DNA of 64,000 nt from Brochothrix thermosphacta DSM 20171 = FSL F6-1036 (GCF_036884295.1 NZ_CP145608.1:1488001-1552000), one strand, 5' to 3'; shown: positions 43,742 to 53,456, counted from the first letter of the stretch. The notes: a model not told the origin generated them from the letters alone. Made by a program: numbers and translations.

Positions 43742-44215
43742 TCAAGTATTACTAGAACTCATTAAATAATGAAACAAACTTTTTTCAACTTCATTATCTA
43801 GGATTAGATTCATTTCTACCACAGGTTTACCATCTCTCATTGTAACTTGTTGAACAGTGTTATTGTCGACTTTTGCTGTACCTAAATAATAAGAATCAGA
43901 GCCTTCACCATCACTTTTTTTGACAAATACATGAATTGGCATCCTTGTTTCATTTGATTGGACAATTTTGATGACTTCTTTTGAAGTTAATGATCGATTA
44001 CTTCTGGTATACCACTTGAGCACTTTAGCATTTAAAAAATCATCCTCATAAGCAACACTTGCATCCAATGATTCATCTTTTTCGTAAGTGAAAAAAATCG
44101 GACAATTACCATATTTAGGTTTATAGCCATATAAAGTTGCAGACTCATCTTTATCCCAATTGAGTAAACGACAGGCATCTTTACGAGAATATTTTTCTCC
44201 AATTGTTAATGTATC
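43742..44215 (-). pseudogene. DUF3427-domain C-terminal fragment
   Basis: The translation LTIGEKYSRKDACRLLNWDK then DESATLYGYKPKYGNCPIFF and the rest (VLKWYTRSNRSLTSKEVIKI, DSYYLGTAK) matches the C-terminal DUF3427 domain of large helicase-like proteins. A stop codon lies directly upstream of DTLTIGE (44216-44218), there is no start codon, and the helicase part is absent. It is a leftover piece of a defence-type helicase, next to the restriction genes. Confidence 0.65.
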
Positions 44216-44313
44216 TTAATACCCTAGCAAATATTGTCTTTTCAACAGTGATCTATTACGTTAAAATAAATGCTATAAATAAAAATTTAAGATGCCGTTG
44301 AAAATCATGAATT

Positions 44314-44919
44314 ATGAATTATGAATTACATTCACATAGGTATGCTTTATCAATTCTAACTACAGATAGTCAATTTATCGAAACATGGAATGAGATATTA
44401 CATATAGTATCTTCAATTTCTGATGAAGTTATTATTAATGCATTTGAATTATCTAATTCCGAAAACCGAAAGCAAAAAAGTCTATCAATAACACTTAATG
44501 CCCTTCTAAAAGAAGAGTTTGAAAAATGGGGATGGCAATCAGAAAGTCCAATTTTTCAAATATCCGAATATCAAGGTGAAAATTGGAGACTTGATTTTGC
44601 AAAAGATAACATTTCTATAGAAGTTGCTTTCAATCATTCAGGAACAATCGCATGGAATCTATAAAAACCTGTACTCGCAAGCGAATTAAATCACGAACAA
44701 AAAGCTATCCAAACTAAAATTGGTATAATTATTTGTGTCACTAACGCAATGAAAAAAGCTGGTGGTTTTGATAATGCAATTGGTTCATTCGAAAAGTTCA
44801 TTGATTATTTAAAGCCTTTGAATAACCAACTAAGTGTACCTCTAGTAATACTTGGTTTAGATGCCCCGTCAGATTATAAAGTTGATGGAACAAACAAAGG
44901 AAGAATTATTTATTATTAA
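44314..44919 (+). pseudogene. BglII-like type II restriction endonuclease with internal stop
   Basis: The frame MNYELHSHRYALSIL to AWNL stops at TAA 44662-44664, then continues in the same frame with KPVLASELNHEQKAIQTKIG, IIICVTNAMKKAGGFDNAIG, DYLKPLNNQLSVPLVILGLD and ends at 44919. Together this is about 201 residues, close to the length of R.BglII (223), with the ISIEVAFNHS-type and ILASE/VLASE motifs of that family (the E-x-Q block QKAIQT is near the active site). A single nonsense codon has therefore truncated the nuclease. A terminator follows at 44918. Either dead or rarely read through. Confidence 0.78.
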
Positions 44920-44943
44920 AAGACTCTTGACTGAGTCTTTTTT
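44918..44943 (+). terminator. Terminator after BglII-like relic
   Basis: AAAGACTC (44918-44926 region) pairs with GAGTCTTTT around TTGACT, with a T run. Confidence 0.75.
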
Positions 44944-44953
44944 AATTTTTAGT

Positions 44954-44982
44954 TTGATCTTTCACGTTAAATATAGTATAAT
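44954..44982 (+). promoter_or_regulatory. SigA promoter of C5 methyltransferase
   Basis: TTGATC (44954-44959) and TATAAT (44977-44982) are 17 bases apart, 30 bases before the methyltransferase ATG. Confidence 0.65.
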
Positions 44983-45012
44983 AAACAAGTATAACCGAAA
45001 GGATGTTCGCAT

Positions 45013-46227
45013 ATGAAGAATAAAAATATAAATGTACTAGAATTATTTGCTGGTGTTGGTGGATTCCGAATCGGCTTAGAAAAGGCAAATAAACAAGTTT
45101 TTAAAACACTATGGGCTAACCAATGGGAACCTTCAAAAAAAGCACAAGATGCTTTTACTTGCTACAGTAATCATTTCCCTAAAAGTACTAACTTAAATGA
45201 AGATATCTCAACTATCTCAGATGATAGATTTAAAGAAATGAATGCTGATATGATTGTTGGGGGATTTCCTTGTCAAGATTATTCTGTTGCTAGAAGTTTA
45301 TCTGGTGGTATGGGTATTCAAGGTAAAAAAGGCGTTCTTTTTTGGGAAATTATGAGAGCGACTGAAGTAATCAAACCAAAATTTTTGCTACTCGAAAATG
45401 TTGATCGTTTATTAAAATCACCAGTAGCACAACGTGGACGTGACTTTGCAATTATGCTGTCAGCTTTTAACAAGTTAGGTTATTCTGTCGAATGGCGAGT
45501 TATCAATGCTGCTGAATACGGTCAAGCACAGCGTAGACGTCGTGTTTTCATTTTTGCATACCGCAATGATATTACTTTTGCAGATCAGTTTAAATCGTTT
45601 ACAGATGAAGAATTAATATATCAATCGGGTATTTTTGCAAAAGAGTTCCCCATTGAAAACGAACCTTATAAAAAAAGACATGTTGAGGGTACACTCTCAA
45701 ATGATATCGTTGAAGTTTCCGAGTCATTTTCTTCTAGTGTTTTTAATACAGGTATTATGCGAAACGGAAAATTCACTTCTATTGATACTATCGCAATTAG
45801 TGAAACACCAACAACACTTGGTGAAATACTCCAACCTGCAGAAACTGTTGATGAAAAGTATTATTTGAATGAAACAGAAATTGAAAAATTCACTTACCTT
45901 CGAGGAGCAAAGAAAATCGAACGAACTGCTGCAAGTGGACATAAATATATCTTCTCTGAGGGTGGCATGTCTGAAACTGATGATTTACAAAAACCTGGAC
46001 GTACAATGCTAACAAGTGAAGGTTCTAAAAATCGTAGCACACACCTTATTAAGGTTGATGATAGATACCGTATACTAACACCAATCGAATGTGAAGCTTT
46101 AAACGGTTTTCCTGCAAATTGGACAGATTCAATGTCTGAACGCATGCGCTACTTCTGTATGGGTAACGCTTTAGTTACTGGTATTATTGAACGTATTGGA
46201 AAACAAATAGTCAAGTTAAATGAATGA
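45013..46227 (+). CDS. C5 cytosine DNA methyltransferase (type II modification)
   Basis: A 404-residue C5-MTase. Motif I VLELFAGVGGFRIGLE, motif IV GFPCQDYSVA with the catalytic Cys, motif VI LENVDRLL, motif VIII QRRRRVFIFA and the C-terminal GNALVTGIIERIG motif are all in order. Partner of the Sau3AI/MutH-type nuclease downstream, so GATC with m5C is the likely site, as for M.Sau3AI (inference). A hairpin (46235) separates it from the nuclease. A dead BglII-like gene lies upstream. Confidence 0.9.
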   Translation: MKNKNINVLELFAGVGGFRIGLEKANKQVFKTLWANQWEPSKKAQDAFTCYSNHFPKSTNLNEDISTISDDRFKEMNADMIVGGFPCQDYSVARSLSGGMGIQGKKGVLFWEIMRATEVIKPKFLLLENVDRLLKSPVAQRGRDFAIMLSAFNKLGYSVEWRVINAAEYGQAQRRRRVFIFAYRNDITFADQFKSFTDEELIYQSGIFAKEFPIENEPYKKRHVEGTLSNDIVEVSESFSSSVFNTGIMRNGKFTSIDTIAISETPTTLGEILQPAETVDEKYYLNETEIEKFTYLRGAKKIERTAASGHKYIFSEGGMSETDDLQKPGRTMLTSEGSKNRSTHLIKVDDRYRILTPIECEALNGFPANWTDSMSERMRYFCMGNALVTGIIERIGKQIVKLNE

Positions 46228-46234
46228 AATCAGT

Positions 46235-46271
46235 AGTGTATACTAATCCTCAACTAGTATACACTTTTTCT
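46235..46271 (+). terminator. Hairpin between methyltransferase and nuclease
   Basis: AGTGTATACTA (46235-46245) pairs with TAGTATACACT (46255-46265), followed by TTTTTC. It may terminate most methyltransferase transcripts, letting the nuclease gene be expressed separately. Confidence 0.7.
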
Positions 46272-46336
46272 TGTCTATCTTTTCTTTACGAGTATGCTAA
46301 ATAGTGATTATACACTCGATTAAGGAGCTGAACAAC

Positions 46337-47740
46337 ATGTTTAAATATGGACCTGAGATTACTGAGCAGCAATTACTTGAACACTCACTGTTACTTGAAG
46401 GCAAGCTGATCAATCAAATTGGAAATCAAGACGAAGTTAATATCTGGTTAGGTAATACTAAAAACAAAGGAGCTCTAGGTAACGCTATTCAGGCTTGTTA
46501 CTTTGGTGTACCCGCAAACTCTATTAAAGGCGCAGACTTCAATTTTCATAATATTGAATTGAAAGTAACACCTGTTAAGAAAGTAAAACCCTCTAAACGT
46601 AATAATATGATAACTTTAGCAGCTAAAGAACGTTTAGTTCTAACCATTATTAACTATATGGAGGATTGGAAATATCCATTTGAAACAAGTCCACTTATTA
46701 AGAAATCAAATGAAATGTTACTTATTTTTTATCTCCATGAATTAGACACTGAAATTCGTGATATGAAAATTTTAAAGTCTCAAAAATTCACTATTCCGTT
46801 AGAAGATTGGCCTACAATTAGAGAAGATTATGAGATCATCACAAATAAAATTAAAGCTGGCTTAGCTCATGAACTTTCTGAGAGTGATACAATCTATCTA
46901 TCTGCTTGTACAAAAGGTGCAGGTAAAGGAAAAGATTTTAGACAACAGCCTTTTTCTGAAATTAAAGCAAAACAACGTGCATTTTCATTCAAAAATAGCT
47001 ACATGACAAACTATTTCAACTCTATTTATGACCCTAGCTATATTGAATCACTTTCTATACATAAGTCGGAATCATTAACTCAATACATAGATAATAAATT
47101 TATGCCTTTTGAGAACATGAATATTGAACAGGTTACTAAACAACTTAACTATCTCCCAAGTACTACCATTGATACAGATAAAGGTTTCTTACCTAGACTT
47201 TCTGCAAAAATATTAGATGTGAAAGATACAAATTTAAATAACTTAGAACAATTTCAGAAAGCCAATATCAAATTTAAAACGATTCGCTTAAGAAAAGATA
47301 AGGCAAATAATCAAGATATGTCTTTCCCTAATATTGATTTTGAAGAAATACTAAATGTGCCATTTGAGGATTCTAGCTGGAATGAGCTATTTGCTGAAAC
47401 TAAATATCTCTTTGTATTATTTGAAGAAACTGCTGAAGGTACTTTTTTCAGAAAGTCTTTACTATGGAATATGTCACATAAAGATTTAGTGAATCTTGAG
47501 AAGCTATATAATCACCTCAAACAAATGTTGCTTGATAAAACGATTGAAATTAATATTATTGAAAAAAACGGTAGAGAATATTGGCAAGATAATACACCCA
47601 AGAAAGCTTTTATTCCAAATATTCATATACGAACAAAGGGTACTAAACAACACTCAACTACCATCTTACCTGATGGACGGCTAATTAAGAAAAAATGTTT
47701 GTTCTTAAATAAAGAGTATATTCATTCGCTATTCAATTAA
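46337..47740 (+). CDS. Sau3AI/MutH-family restriction endonuclease
   Basis: About 467 residues, close to Sau3AI (489). The N-terminal half has GNTKNKGALGNAIQACYFG and KGADFNFHNIELKVTPVKK, where the D-x(n)-E-x-K of the MutH-type catalytic core is visible. The C-terminal half is the second MutH-like domain (LPRLSAKILDVKDTNLNN, FKTIRLRKDK, WNELFAETKYLFVLFEE). It would cut GATC unless C5-methylated, with the methyltransferase upstream. AAGGAG lies nine bases before the ATG at 46337. Confidence 0.85.
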   Translation: MFKYGPEITEQQLLEHSLLLEGKLINQIGNQDEVNIWLGNTKNKGALGNAIQACYFGVPANSIKGADFNFHNIELKVTPVKKVKPSKRNNMITLAAKERLVLTIINYMEDWKYPFETSPLIKKSNEMLLIFYLHELDTEIRDMKILKSQKFTIPLEDWPTIREDYEIITNKIKAGLAHELSESDTIYLSACTKGAGKGKDFRQQPFSEIKAKQRAFSFKNSYMTNYFNSIYDPSYIESLSIHKSESLTQYIDNKFMPFENMNIEQVTKQLNYLPSTTIDTDKGFLPRLSAKILDVKDTNLNNLEQFQKANIKFKTIRLRKDKANNQDMSFPNIDFEEILNVPFEDSSWNELFAETKYLFVLFEETAEGTFFRKSLLWNMSHKDLVNLEKLYNHLKQMLLDKTIEINIIEKNGREYWQDNTPKKAFIPNIHIRTKGTKQHSTTILPDGRLIKKKCLFLNKEYIHSLFN

Positions 47741-47765
47741 AAAAATCGTCTTACAACTTATACCT

Positions 47766-47800
47766 TAAAAAAAAGCAGCCATCACTGGCTGCTTTTTCGT
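47766..47800. terminator. Bidirectional terminator
   Basis: AAAAGCAGCC pairs with GGCTGCTTTT around ATCACT. It serves the nuclease gene rightward and the DUF308 gene leftward. Confidence 0.85.
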
Positions 47801-47828
47801 ACTTTAGAATTTAATGCTCGTTTCATTT

Positions 47829-48356
47829 CTATTTAACAAATGCTGAGAATACTTCTTCAATTCCATGTAACAAGAAGTAAAATGCAATGATTAATGGTAC
47901 TGTCAATGCTGATACGATTGGGTTAAATAACAATGATATACCGATTACGAGGCATAAAACATTAAAAATAAGTGATAACCAATACATACCTTTATTACGT
48001 GCTTTAAAGAATCCTGCATTTAAAATATGAGCAATTGAATCAACGATTACCCAGAAAGCAAACACGACTCCGATGACAACGATACCTGAATTCAAGTTGA
48101 ATAACAACACAAATCCGATAAGGATATCAAGTACACCTGCAATGATTAAAATCGTTGCATTAAATCCAGTAACTTTTTTAACTTTAGTGTATCTAATAAA
48201 ATTATTAACACCTTTTATAATTGCTAGTATACCTAACCAAATAACAAGTACTCCGAGTGCTGCACCTGGTCTGTTGAACAATGCGATAGCTGCGACGATA
48301 TAAAGTATTCCAATTAACAAGTCTTTCCAATCAAATCCTTTTGTTGCTGTTGACAT
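47829..48356 (-). CDS. DUF308/HdeD-like membrane protein, paralog of 43037
   Basis: A 175-residue membrane protein with the same six-segment layout and near-identical start (MSTATKGFDWKDLLIG) as the gene at 43037. Like that one it lacks any enzyme motif. The pair flanks the restriction island. GGAGATG precedes the ATG. Function unknown, possibly stress-related. Confidence 0.82.
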   Translation of the reverse strand: MSTATKGFDWKDLLIGILYIVAAIALFNRPGAALGVLVIWLGILAIIKGVNNFIRYTKVKKVTGFNATILIIAGVLDILIGFVLLFNLNSGIVVIGVVFAFWVIVDSIAHILNAGFFKARNKGMYWLSLIFNVLCLVIGISLLFNPIVSALTVPLIIAFYFLLHGIEEVFSAFVK

Positions 48357-48494
48357 AAAATCATCTCCTTATATTAGAAATGATACTCTTTTACATTAAA
48401 ATTCGCAATGGTCAAATGAGCTAGTACGGCTATATAATGCTGTTTCTTACTTACTATTTTCTTCAAAAAAGGATTTTCAAAAAGATGATTTACC

Positions 48495-49076
48495 TTAAAG
48501 CTTTATCTTCTTAAAAGATACATATCCAATTGTGATACCCAACAAATTTGTTATTATATCTGCAACATCGAAAAAACCTAATTTAAAAATATACTGACTG
48601 CTCTCAACTACAACAATAAAAAGAACTGAGAAAAGGACTGCTTTTTTCGAACTTACTTTAAATAAAGAGAGTATGATTCCGAGGGGGATAAAAAAGATAA
48701 TATTTGCAAACACCTCAAAAGCTTGCCCATCCAAAATATCAACTATAAAAGCGAGTGGATTAAAAGAATATCCTTGAACGCCAATACTTTTGAAAAACAG
48801 CAGGAAAATCAACAGCGGAAAATAGAGTGTCATACTTACATAAAAAAAGACTTTAGATAGCTTTTTTTGATAAATTTGATAACAAAGCAATGTGATATAT
48901 AAGGCTGTCAGTATTAAAAATAGCAAGGAAAAAACTTCGCTTTCAATTACCCACATATACTCTTGTGGTACATAGGATAATAATCGATCAAATAGTAGAT
49001 GACCGTATAGCCATAACATAATAAAAAACAAACCAATAAATACGGTAATGAATACTAACAATAAACGTTTATTCAA
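48495..49076 (-). CDS. VanZ-like membrane protein
   Basis: A 193-residue protein with about five membrane segments. NIIFFIPLGIILSLFK and ESSQYIFKLGFFDVADIITN with GITIGY are VanZ family motifs. VanZ-type proteins are linked to low-level teicoplanin resistance in enterococci, but chromosomal homologs occur widely without vancomycin genes; here there is none nearby. Substrate unknown. GAGGTTGG precedes the ATG. Confidence 0.82.
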   Translation of the reverse strand: MNKRLLLVFITVFIGLFFIMLWLYGHLLFDRLLSYVPQEYMWVIESEVFSLLFLILTALYITLLCYQIYQKKLSKVFFYVSMTLYFPLLIFLLFFKSIGVQGYSFNPLAFIVDILDGQAFEVFANIIFFIPLGIILSLFKVSSKKAVLFSVLFIVVVESSQYIFKLGFFDVADIITNLLGITIGYVSFKKIKL

Positions 49077-49164
49077 TAAGCCAACCTCCTATCATTATTT
49101 CAAAACTAATAGTAAGCATAGCATTATAAAATTCGAAAGTCACTCTCTAATTCGATTAGTCAAA

Positions 49165-49200
49165 ATAAAAAAAGTATAACGTTTAATCGCGCTATACTTC
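49165..49200 (-). terminator. Terminator after small membrane gene
   Basis: AAGTATA pairs with TATACTT with an inner GCGCGAT-type loop, followed by seven T residues on the minus strand. Confidence 0.65.
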
Positions 49201-49285
49201 ATTTTATATTGTAACTGCAGTTCACAAAAATTTAAAAACAACTATCTTAATTTCCTTGTTTGTCATTTATTAATCGTCTCGTTAT

Positions 49286-49456
49286 TTATGACTTTGTTCG
49301 TGTTTTTCTAAAAACAAACAGGTCCAACATAAAGAAAATAAAAATAAGAATATAGAAACTAATACTAAGCATTGAGGTCAGTGACGCTTGCGTAATGATA
49401 ACACTTAAACCAACAATTGTAATGATGATTTTTAATAGTAACGATATTTTTTTCAT
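49286..49456 (-). CDS. Small membrane protein, 56 residues
   Basis: A hydrophobic 56-residue protein (MKKISLLLKIIITIVGLSVI, then SMLSISFYILIFIFFMLDLF and a basic tail). AAGGAGG lies six bases before the ATG at 49456, which decides the start though the frame opens at 49549. No family is recognised. Transcribed alone. Confidence 0.55.
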   Translation of the reverse strand: MKKISLLLKIIITIVGLSVIITQASLTSMLSISFYILIFIFFMLDLFVFRKTRTKS

Positions 49457-49617
49457 AAGAACCTCCTTATCAATTTTATATCTCTCTTTCATTATAAACG
49501 GTTTGCATTTAAAATGTGTAGGCTTATTTAATTTACTAATAATCATCACCTATTGTTGCGTATTTCATTAAAAAAACTACTTATCCATAAATTTAATTTT
49601 TCGTGGATAAAAAAGCA

Positions 49618-49657
49618 GACAAAAAAACCAACTGATTATTTAAATAACCAATTGGTA
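49618..49657 (-). terminator. Terminator downstream of first Mga-type gene
   Basis: ACCAACTGATTATTT pairs with AAATAACCAATTGGT, with a T run on the minus strand. The 256 bases between this hairpin and the stop at 49914 show no gene. Confidence 0.6.
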
Positions 49658-49913
49658 AATTAAATATTCCTTGGCAATATGTCATCCATATCTTCAACGG
49701 CAATATCTAATAGAGTCAAAAGCTATGAAGTTGTTATACAAATTCCTCATTAATGCTGTTAAATGCATTGCTGTCGGCACTTTTGTATGGCTTCCAACCT
49801 TATGACAATTTAATGATAACATGTTAGACTTCTGTTTATTTGTTATTATTTTCCAAAAATAAACAGAAGTTAATTAAAAAAAGAAATTTAAACTTTGTTT
49901 AATTAATTATTTT

Positions 49914-51359
49914 CTATATTACTGAAAAAACATTGTGATATTTACGTTCGATTATCTCCAATTTACCTGCTAAATCGTATAACCAATCTAAGGTCACTTT
50001 TCCCGGATAATGGATCATTATCCCCTCGCTTTTGCTCGGTAATACATAATTTGTTATGACAATATCCGTTGACTTATCATCTAAATCTGCTATGACCAAC
50101 ACTTTAATTCTATCCCCAAAAAACATCTTCACTACATTCCTTAAGCCGTTTTTTTCTTCTAATGTAGCAAATGCATATATTGCAACAGTCGGTTGTGACA
50201 TTGTATACTTCACCATACCTAATTCAGAATTTAAAGTATAGACAAGTTGAATAAGGAAAAATTGTTTATTTTCCTTAGATGTAAAATATATTTTATCGTT
50301 ATCAGCGATTGTATTGATGACATTGAAAAATTCATGGTATTGCTGAACATGGTATTTATACACATCATCGTTGTGATCAATCAAAAAATACAACACGTTT
50401 CTAGAATAAAGTAAAATTAAAGCTAGTTTTTTCGAAATTTTTTCCCTCTTTTCACTAGTAATCGTCGATTTAGGAAAATAATCGAGTATAGTATCAATAA
50501 AATGTTCATATTTACGCTTTTTTTCTATTTGTGAAGTTGACAAATTTTGATATATACCATTCAAGAACGAGTGATGAATGATTTGATTCATTAACTGTTC
50601 ATTTAATTCTAAGTTGAATTCGCCAATCACTAGCCTGTTTAATTCACGAAACATATTAGAATCAGTCTTCAAATCCATTTTTTTATACGTTCGATTATTG
50701 TCTGTATGCCCATTTTTTATGCGATACAAAGATGTTAACATAAAATAGTACATTTTCCTTAATTCATATTCATCTAAAGGAATAACATTTTCATATTGTG
50801 CTAAAACGTTTGCTTTAAATACTGAATATAATTGCGAATCGGAAGTTTCAGGTTCAAATATATTAGAATAATTTAATTCTAACAACATATAATGGCAAAA
50901 CAACCTAATTTCTGTTTCATTACCTTCCAATATTAATTTGTTTTTTTCAACCGATATTTCAAAAGAAAAATTACGACTATTTATATAACAATTCCATCTA
51001 CTTACAATTTTTCTAACTTTAGATTCAGACACAAACATGTCATGAGAAATATCAGTTATTGTCACTTCACCTGTCAATATATTAAATAAGAGTTGTACTG
51101 ACATTGACTCAGTTAATAATTTACAATAAATAAAATTGAAATTGATTCCTCTTTCTTTGTTAAAAAAAAAGCCTTTATTCTTTTCGAATTCTATTATATA
51201 GAAATAATTATTAATTTCCAAAATGTCCTTCAATAAAGTATTTTTAGAACAGTCTAATATTTCTATTGCATCCTCGATCTGAATGTATTTTTTCTTATTA
51301 TAAAGCAGCTCTATTAATATCAATTTTCGTGCAAGGTGATTTTCTAATATATTTTTCAC
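49914..51359 (-). CDS. Mga-family transcriptional regulator, copy 1
   Basis: A 481-residue Mga/AtxA-like regulator. The N-terminal HTH (about 10-60, LILIELLYNKKKYIQIEDAI, LDCSKNTLLKDILEINNYF) and a second winged domain (about 90-140, ITDISHDMFVSESKVRKI) are clear. The middle is a PRD-like region without obvious His. The C-terminal third (SQPTVAIYAFATLEEKNGLR and VLVIADLDDKSTDIVITNYV) looks like the IIB-like domain of these regulators. It is paralogous to 51957-53456. Both are upstream, on the same strand as, and read away from the surface gene cluster at 53818-55615, which such regulators often control. Confidence 0.82.
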   Translation of the reverse strand: MKNILENHLARKLILIELLYNKKKYIQIEDAIEILDCSKNTLLKDILEINNYFYIIEFEKNKGFFFNKERGINFNFIYCKLLTESMSVQLLFNILTGEVTITDISHDMFVSESKVRKIVSRWNCYINSRNFSFEISVEKNKLILEGNETEIRLFCHYMLLELNYSNIFEPETSDSQLYSVFKANVLAQYENVIPLDEYELRKMYYFMLTSLYRIKNGHTDNNRTYKKMDLKTDSNMFRELNRLVIGEFNLELNEQLMNQIIHHSFLNGIYQNLSTSQIEKKRKYEHFIDTILDYFPKSTITSEKREKISKKLALILLYSRNVLYFLIDHNDDVYKYHVQQYHEFFNVINTIADNDKIYFTSKENKQFFLIQLVYTLNSELGMVKYTMSQPTVAIYAFATLEEKNGLRNVVKMFFGDRIKVLVIADLDDKSTDIVITNYVLPSKSEGIMIHYPGKVTLDWLYDLAGKLEIIERKYHNVFSVI

Positions 51360-51681
51360 TATTCTCTCCCTTTATGCTATTAAATCATTTTTTTATAAAC
51401 ATCTTTAGGTGTATTTGCCTTTTTATGTGACATTAATCTGATTTTATTTGGTTGGTCTTACTTATTTTTTTCAGTTTGATAGAAAAAAATTCAATTAAAC
51501 ACTTTAGTATGATTTATATGAAAATAACTTTTACTCATTTTTACATAGAACAATTATCACCGTTATAATTGTAATTAGAACCATTTAACGAGTCTACGCT
51601 AAAGTGTGATTTTTGATAAAAAAACTATCTTAATGGTACTTATAGTCATTTCGAATTTCCTAACTTTTAACATATAATACT

Positions 51682-51708
51682 TAAAAAAAAGCTGCACAAA
51701 GTGCAGCA
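51682..51708 (-). terminator. Terminator after second Mga-type gene
   Basis: GCTGCAC pairs with GTGCAGC around AAA, with eight T residues on the minus strand. The rest of the gap 51360-51956 is A/T rich with no gene seen. Confidence 0.75.
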
Positions 51709-51956
51709 GCATAAATCAGAACTTATTTCACTGATTTTTGAATAACAACACTATTAAGAAAGAGTCCTTTAATAAATTAAACTGGCAAATTTGTCAGTTT
51801 TCACACGATATAAAATCATTCGAATTTTTTTATGTTATGAAACTAGAAAGCATTTTTTTATCCTCTTGCATGTATAGTATTATATCTACTTTTTGCAAAT
51901 GAAAATAGAGCCATATACTATATTTCCAAGCTTTTTTTGCAAAACATATCTTATTA

Positions 51957-53456
51957 TCAATGTTCCAACCATTTTAATGGTTCTGTACTTTCAAACTGTT
52001 CTTTTTTATAACCAAATACACCATGATATTTATATTTGAATTTTTTCAATTCTTCATCCAAACTAAATAACCACTCTAACGTAACATTTTCCGGGAAGTA
52101 AATCGTTTTATCTTCATATGATGTGGGCAATAAATAATTTGTAATAATCAAATCTGCTTCTTCTGTTTTCCCTTCCAAATTATCAGTGATTAAGATACCT
52201 ATTCTCTCACCAAAAAACATTTGAATTAAACTTTTTAACGCTTTTTTAACGTCAGCTGTTCCAAAGGAATAGATTGCAATACAAGGTCTCGTTAAAGTAT
52301 ATTTAGCAATACATATTTCAGCATTTAAAGTGTAAACTAGTTTAATAAAAAAAGCTCTTCTAATTTCTTCTGACTTAAAGATATTACCTTCTTGTTCTGC
52401 TAAATCGTTAATAATCATAAAAAAATTACGATACTGTTTAAAATGTACGTTGTAAACATTAATATTATGATCAACTAAAAAATACTTAATTTGTGGTGAA
52501 TGAAGTAATATTAGTAGTAAACTTTCTTTGATTTTCCGTGTCGTTTCCTCAGTCAAAATGAGGTTTGGAATACAATCGATAATATTCTGAACAAAACGCT
52601 CATATTTTTCTTTTACCTCCAACTTAATTGGAGCCAATTCTTGATTATACTCTTTAAAATACGAATGATGAATAATTTGGTTAACTAGCTTAGTATCAAC
52701 TTCCACATTAAATACCTGTGTTATTTTAGTTTCTAAATTACGATATAAGGTTGAGCTAAAGCTTACCTTAAATGGATGATAGTCCTCAAAAACATTGTCA
52801 TAGTGACCATTTTTAATACGATATAGAGCTGTAATCATAAAATAATAGGCTTTTGTTAATTCATAATCCCCGATGTTACACTTACTACTGTACTGTTTTT
52901 TTATATTTTCCTTATATAATCGATATAACAGCGAATCAGAGGTCGTTTGATCATAAATATCCGTATAATTTAATCCAAAGAACATATAGTGGCAAAAAAG
53001 TCTTATATCTGTCTCATTTCCAGCAAGTATTAATTTATTCTTATCAATGATTATTTTGAAAGAAAAGTTTCGGCCTTTTAAATACTCATTCCATTTACCA
53101 ATTAATTTTCTAACTTTAGACTCAGATATAAAAATATCGTAAGCGATGTCTGTTATCGTCGGTTCTTCAATTATAATTTGTTTTAATAATTGAACAGAGG
53201 TAGATTCAGTTAATAGATAACCATATAGATAATTGAAATTCACACCTTTATTTTTATTAAAAGAAAGGCCTTTTGTTTTCTCATACTCAATCACATAAAA
53301 TTTTTTATTAATTTCCATTATATCTTTTGATAAAGTGTTTTTTGAGCAACACAATAACTCAGCAGCTTCATCGAGTTGAAGGTATTTTTTCTTATTATAA
53401 AGTTCCTCAATCAAAAGTAACTTTCGAGCTAGATGATTTTCTAGTACATTTTTCAT
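51957..53456 (-). CDS. Mga-family transcriptional regulator, copy 2
   Basis: A 499-residue paralog of the gene at 49914: MKNVLENHLARKLLLIEELY, LLCCSKNTLSKDIMEINKKF, ITDIAYDIFISESKVRKLIG and the C-terminal CIAIYSFGTADVKKALKSLI and ILITDNLEGKTEEADLIITN repeat the same layout, with a 20-residue C-terminal extension (KKEQFESTEPLKWLEH). The upstream gap 53457-53817 has no gene; the copy is the closer of the pair to the surface genes. Confidence 0.82.
   Translation of the reverse strand: MKNVLENHLARKLLLIEELYNKKKYLQLDEAAELLCCSKNTLSKDIMEINKKFYVIEYEKTKGLSFNKNKGVNFNYLYGYLLTESTSVQLLKQIIIEEPTITDIAYDIFISESKVRKLIGKWNEYLKGRNFSFKIIIDKNKLILAGNETDIRLFCHYMFFGLNYTDIYDQTTSDSLLYRLYKENIKKQYSSKCNIGDYELTKAYYFMITALYRIKNGHYDNVFEDYHPFKVSFSSTLYRNLETKITQVFNVEVDTKLVNQIIHHSYFKEYNQELAPIKLEVKEKYERFVQNIIDCIPNLILTEETTRKIKESLLLILLHSPQIKYFLVDHNINVYNVHFKQYRNFFMIINDLAEQEGNIFKSEEIRRAFFIKLVYTLNAEICIAKYTLTRPCIAIYSFGTADVKKALKSLIQMFFGERIGILITDNLEGKTEEADLIITNYLLPTSYEDKTIYFPENVTLEWLFSLDEELKKFKYKYHGVFGYKKEQFESTEPLKWLEH

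Noticed and set aside
48495-49076. Vancomycin/teicoplanin resistance locus
   Set aside because: Only a VanZ-like gene is present; no vanA/B-type ligase, dehydrogenase or VanX gene nearby.
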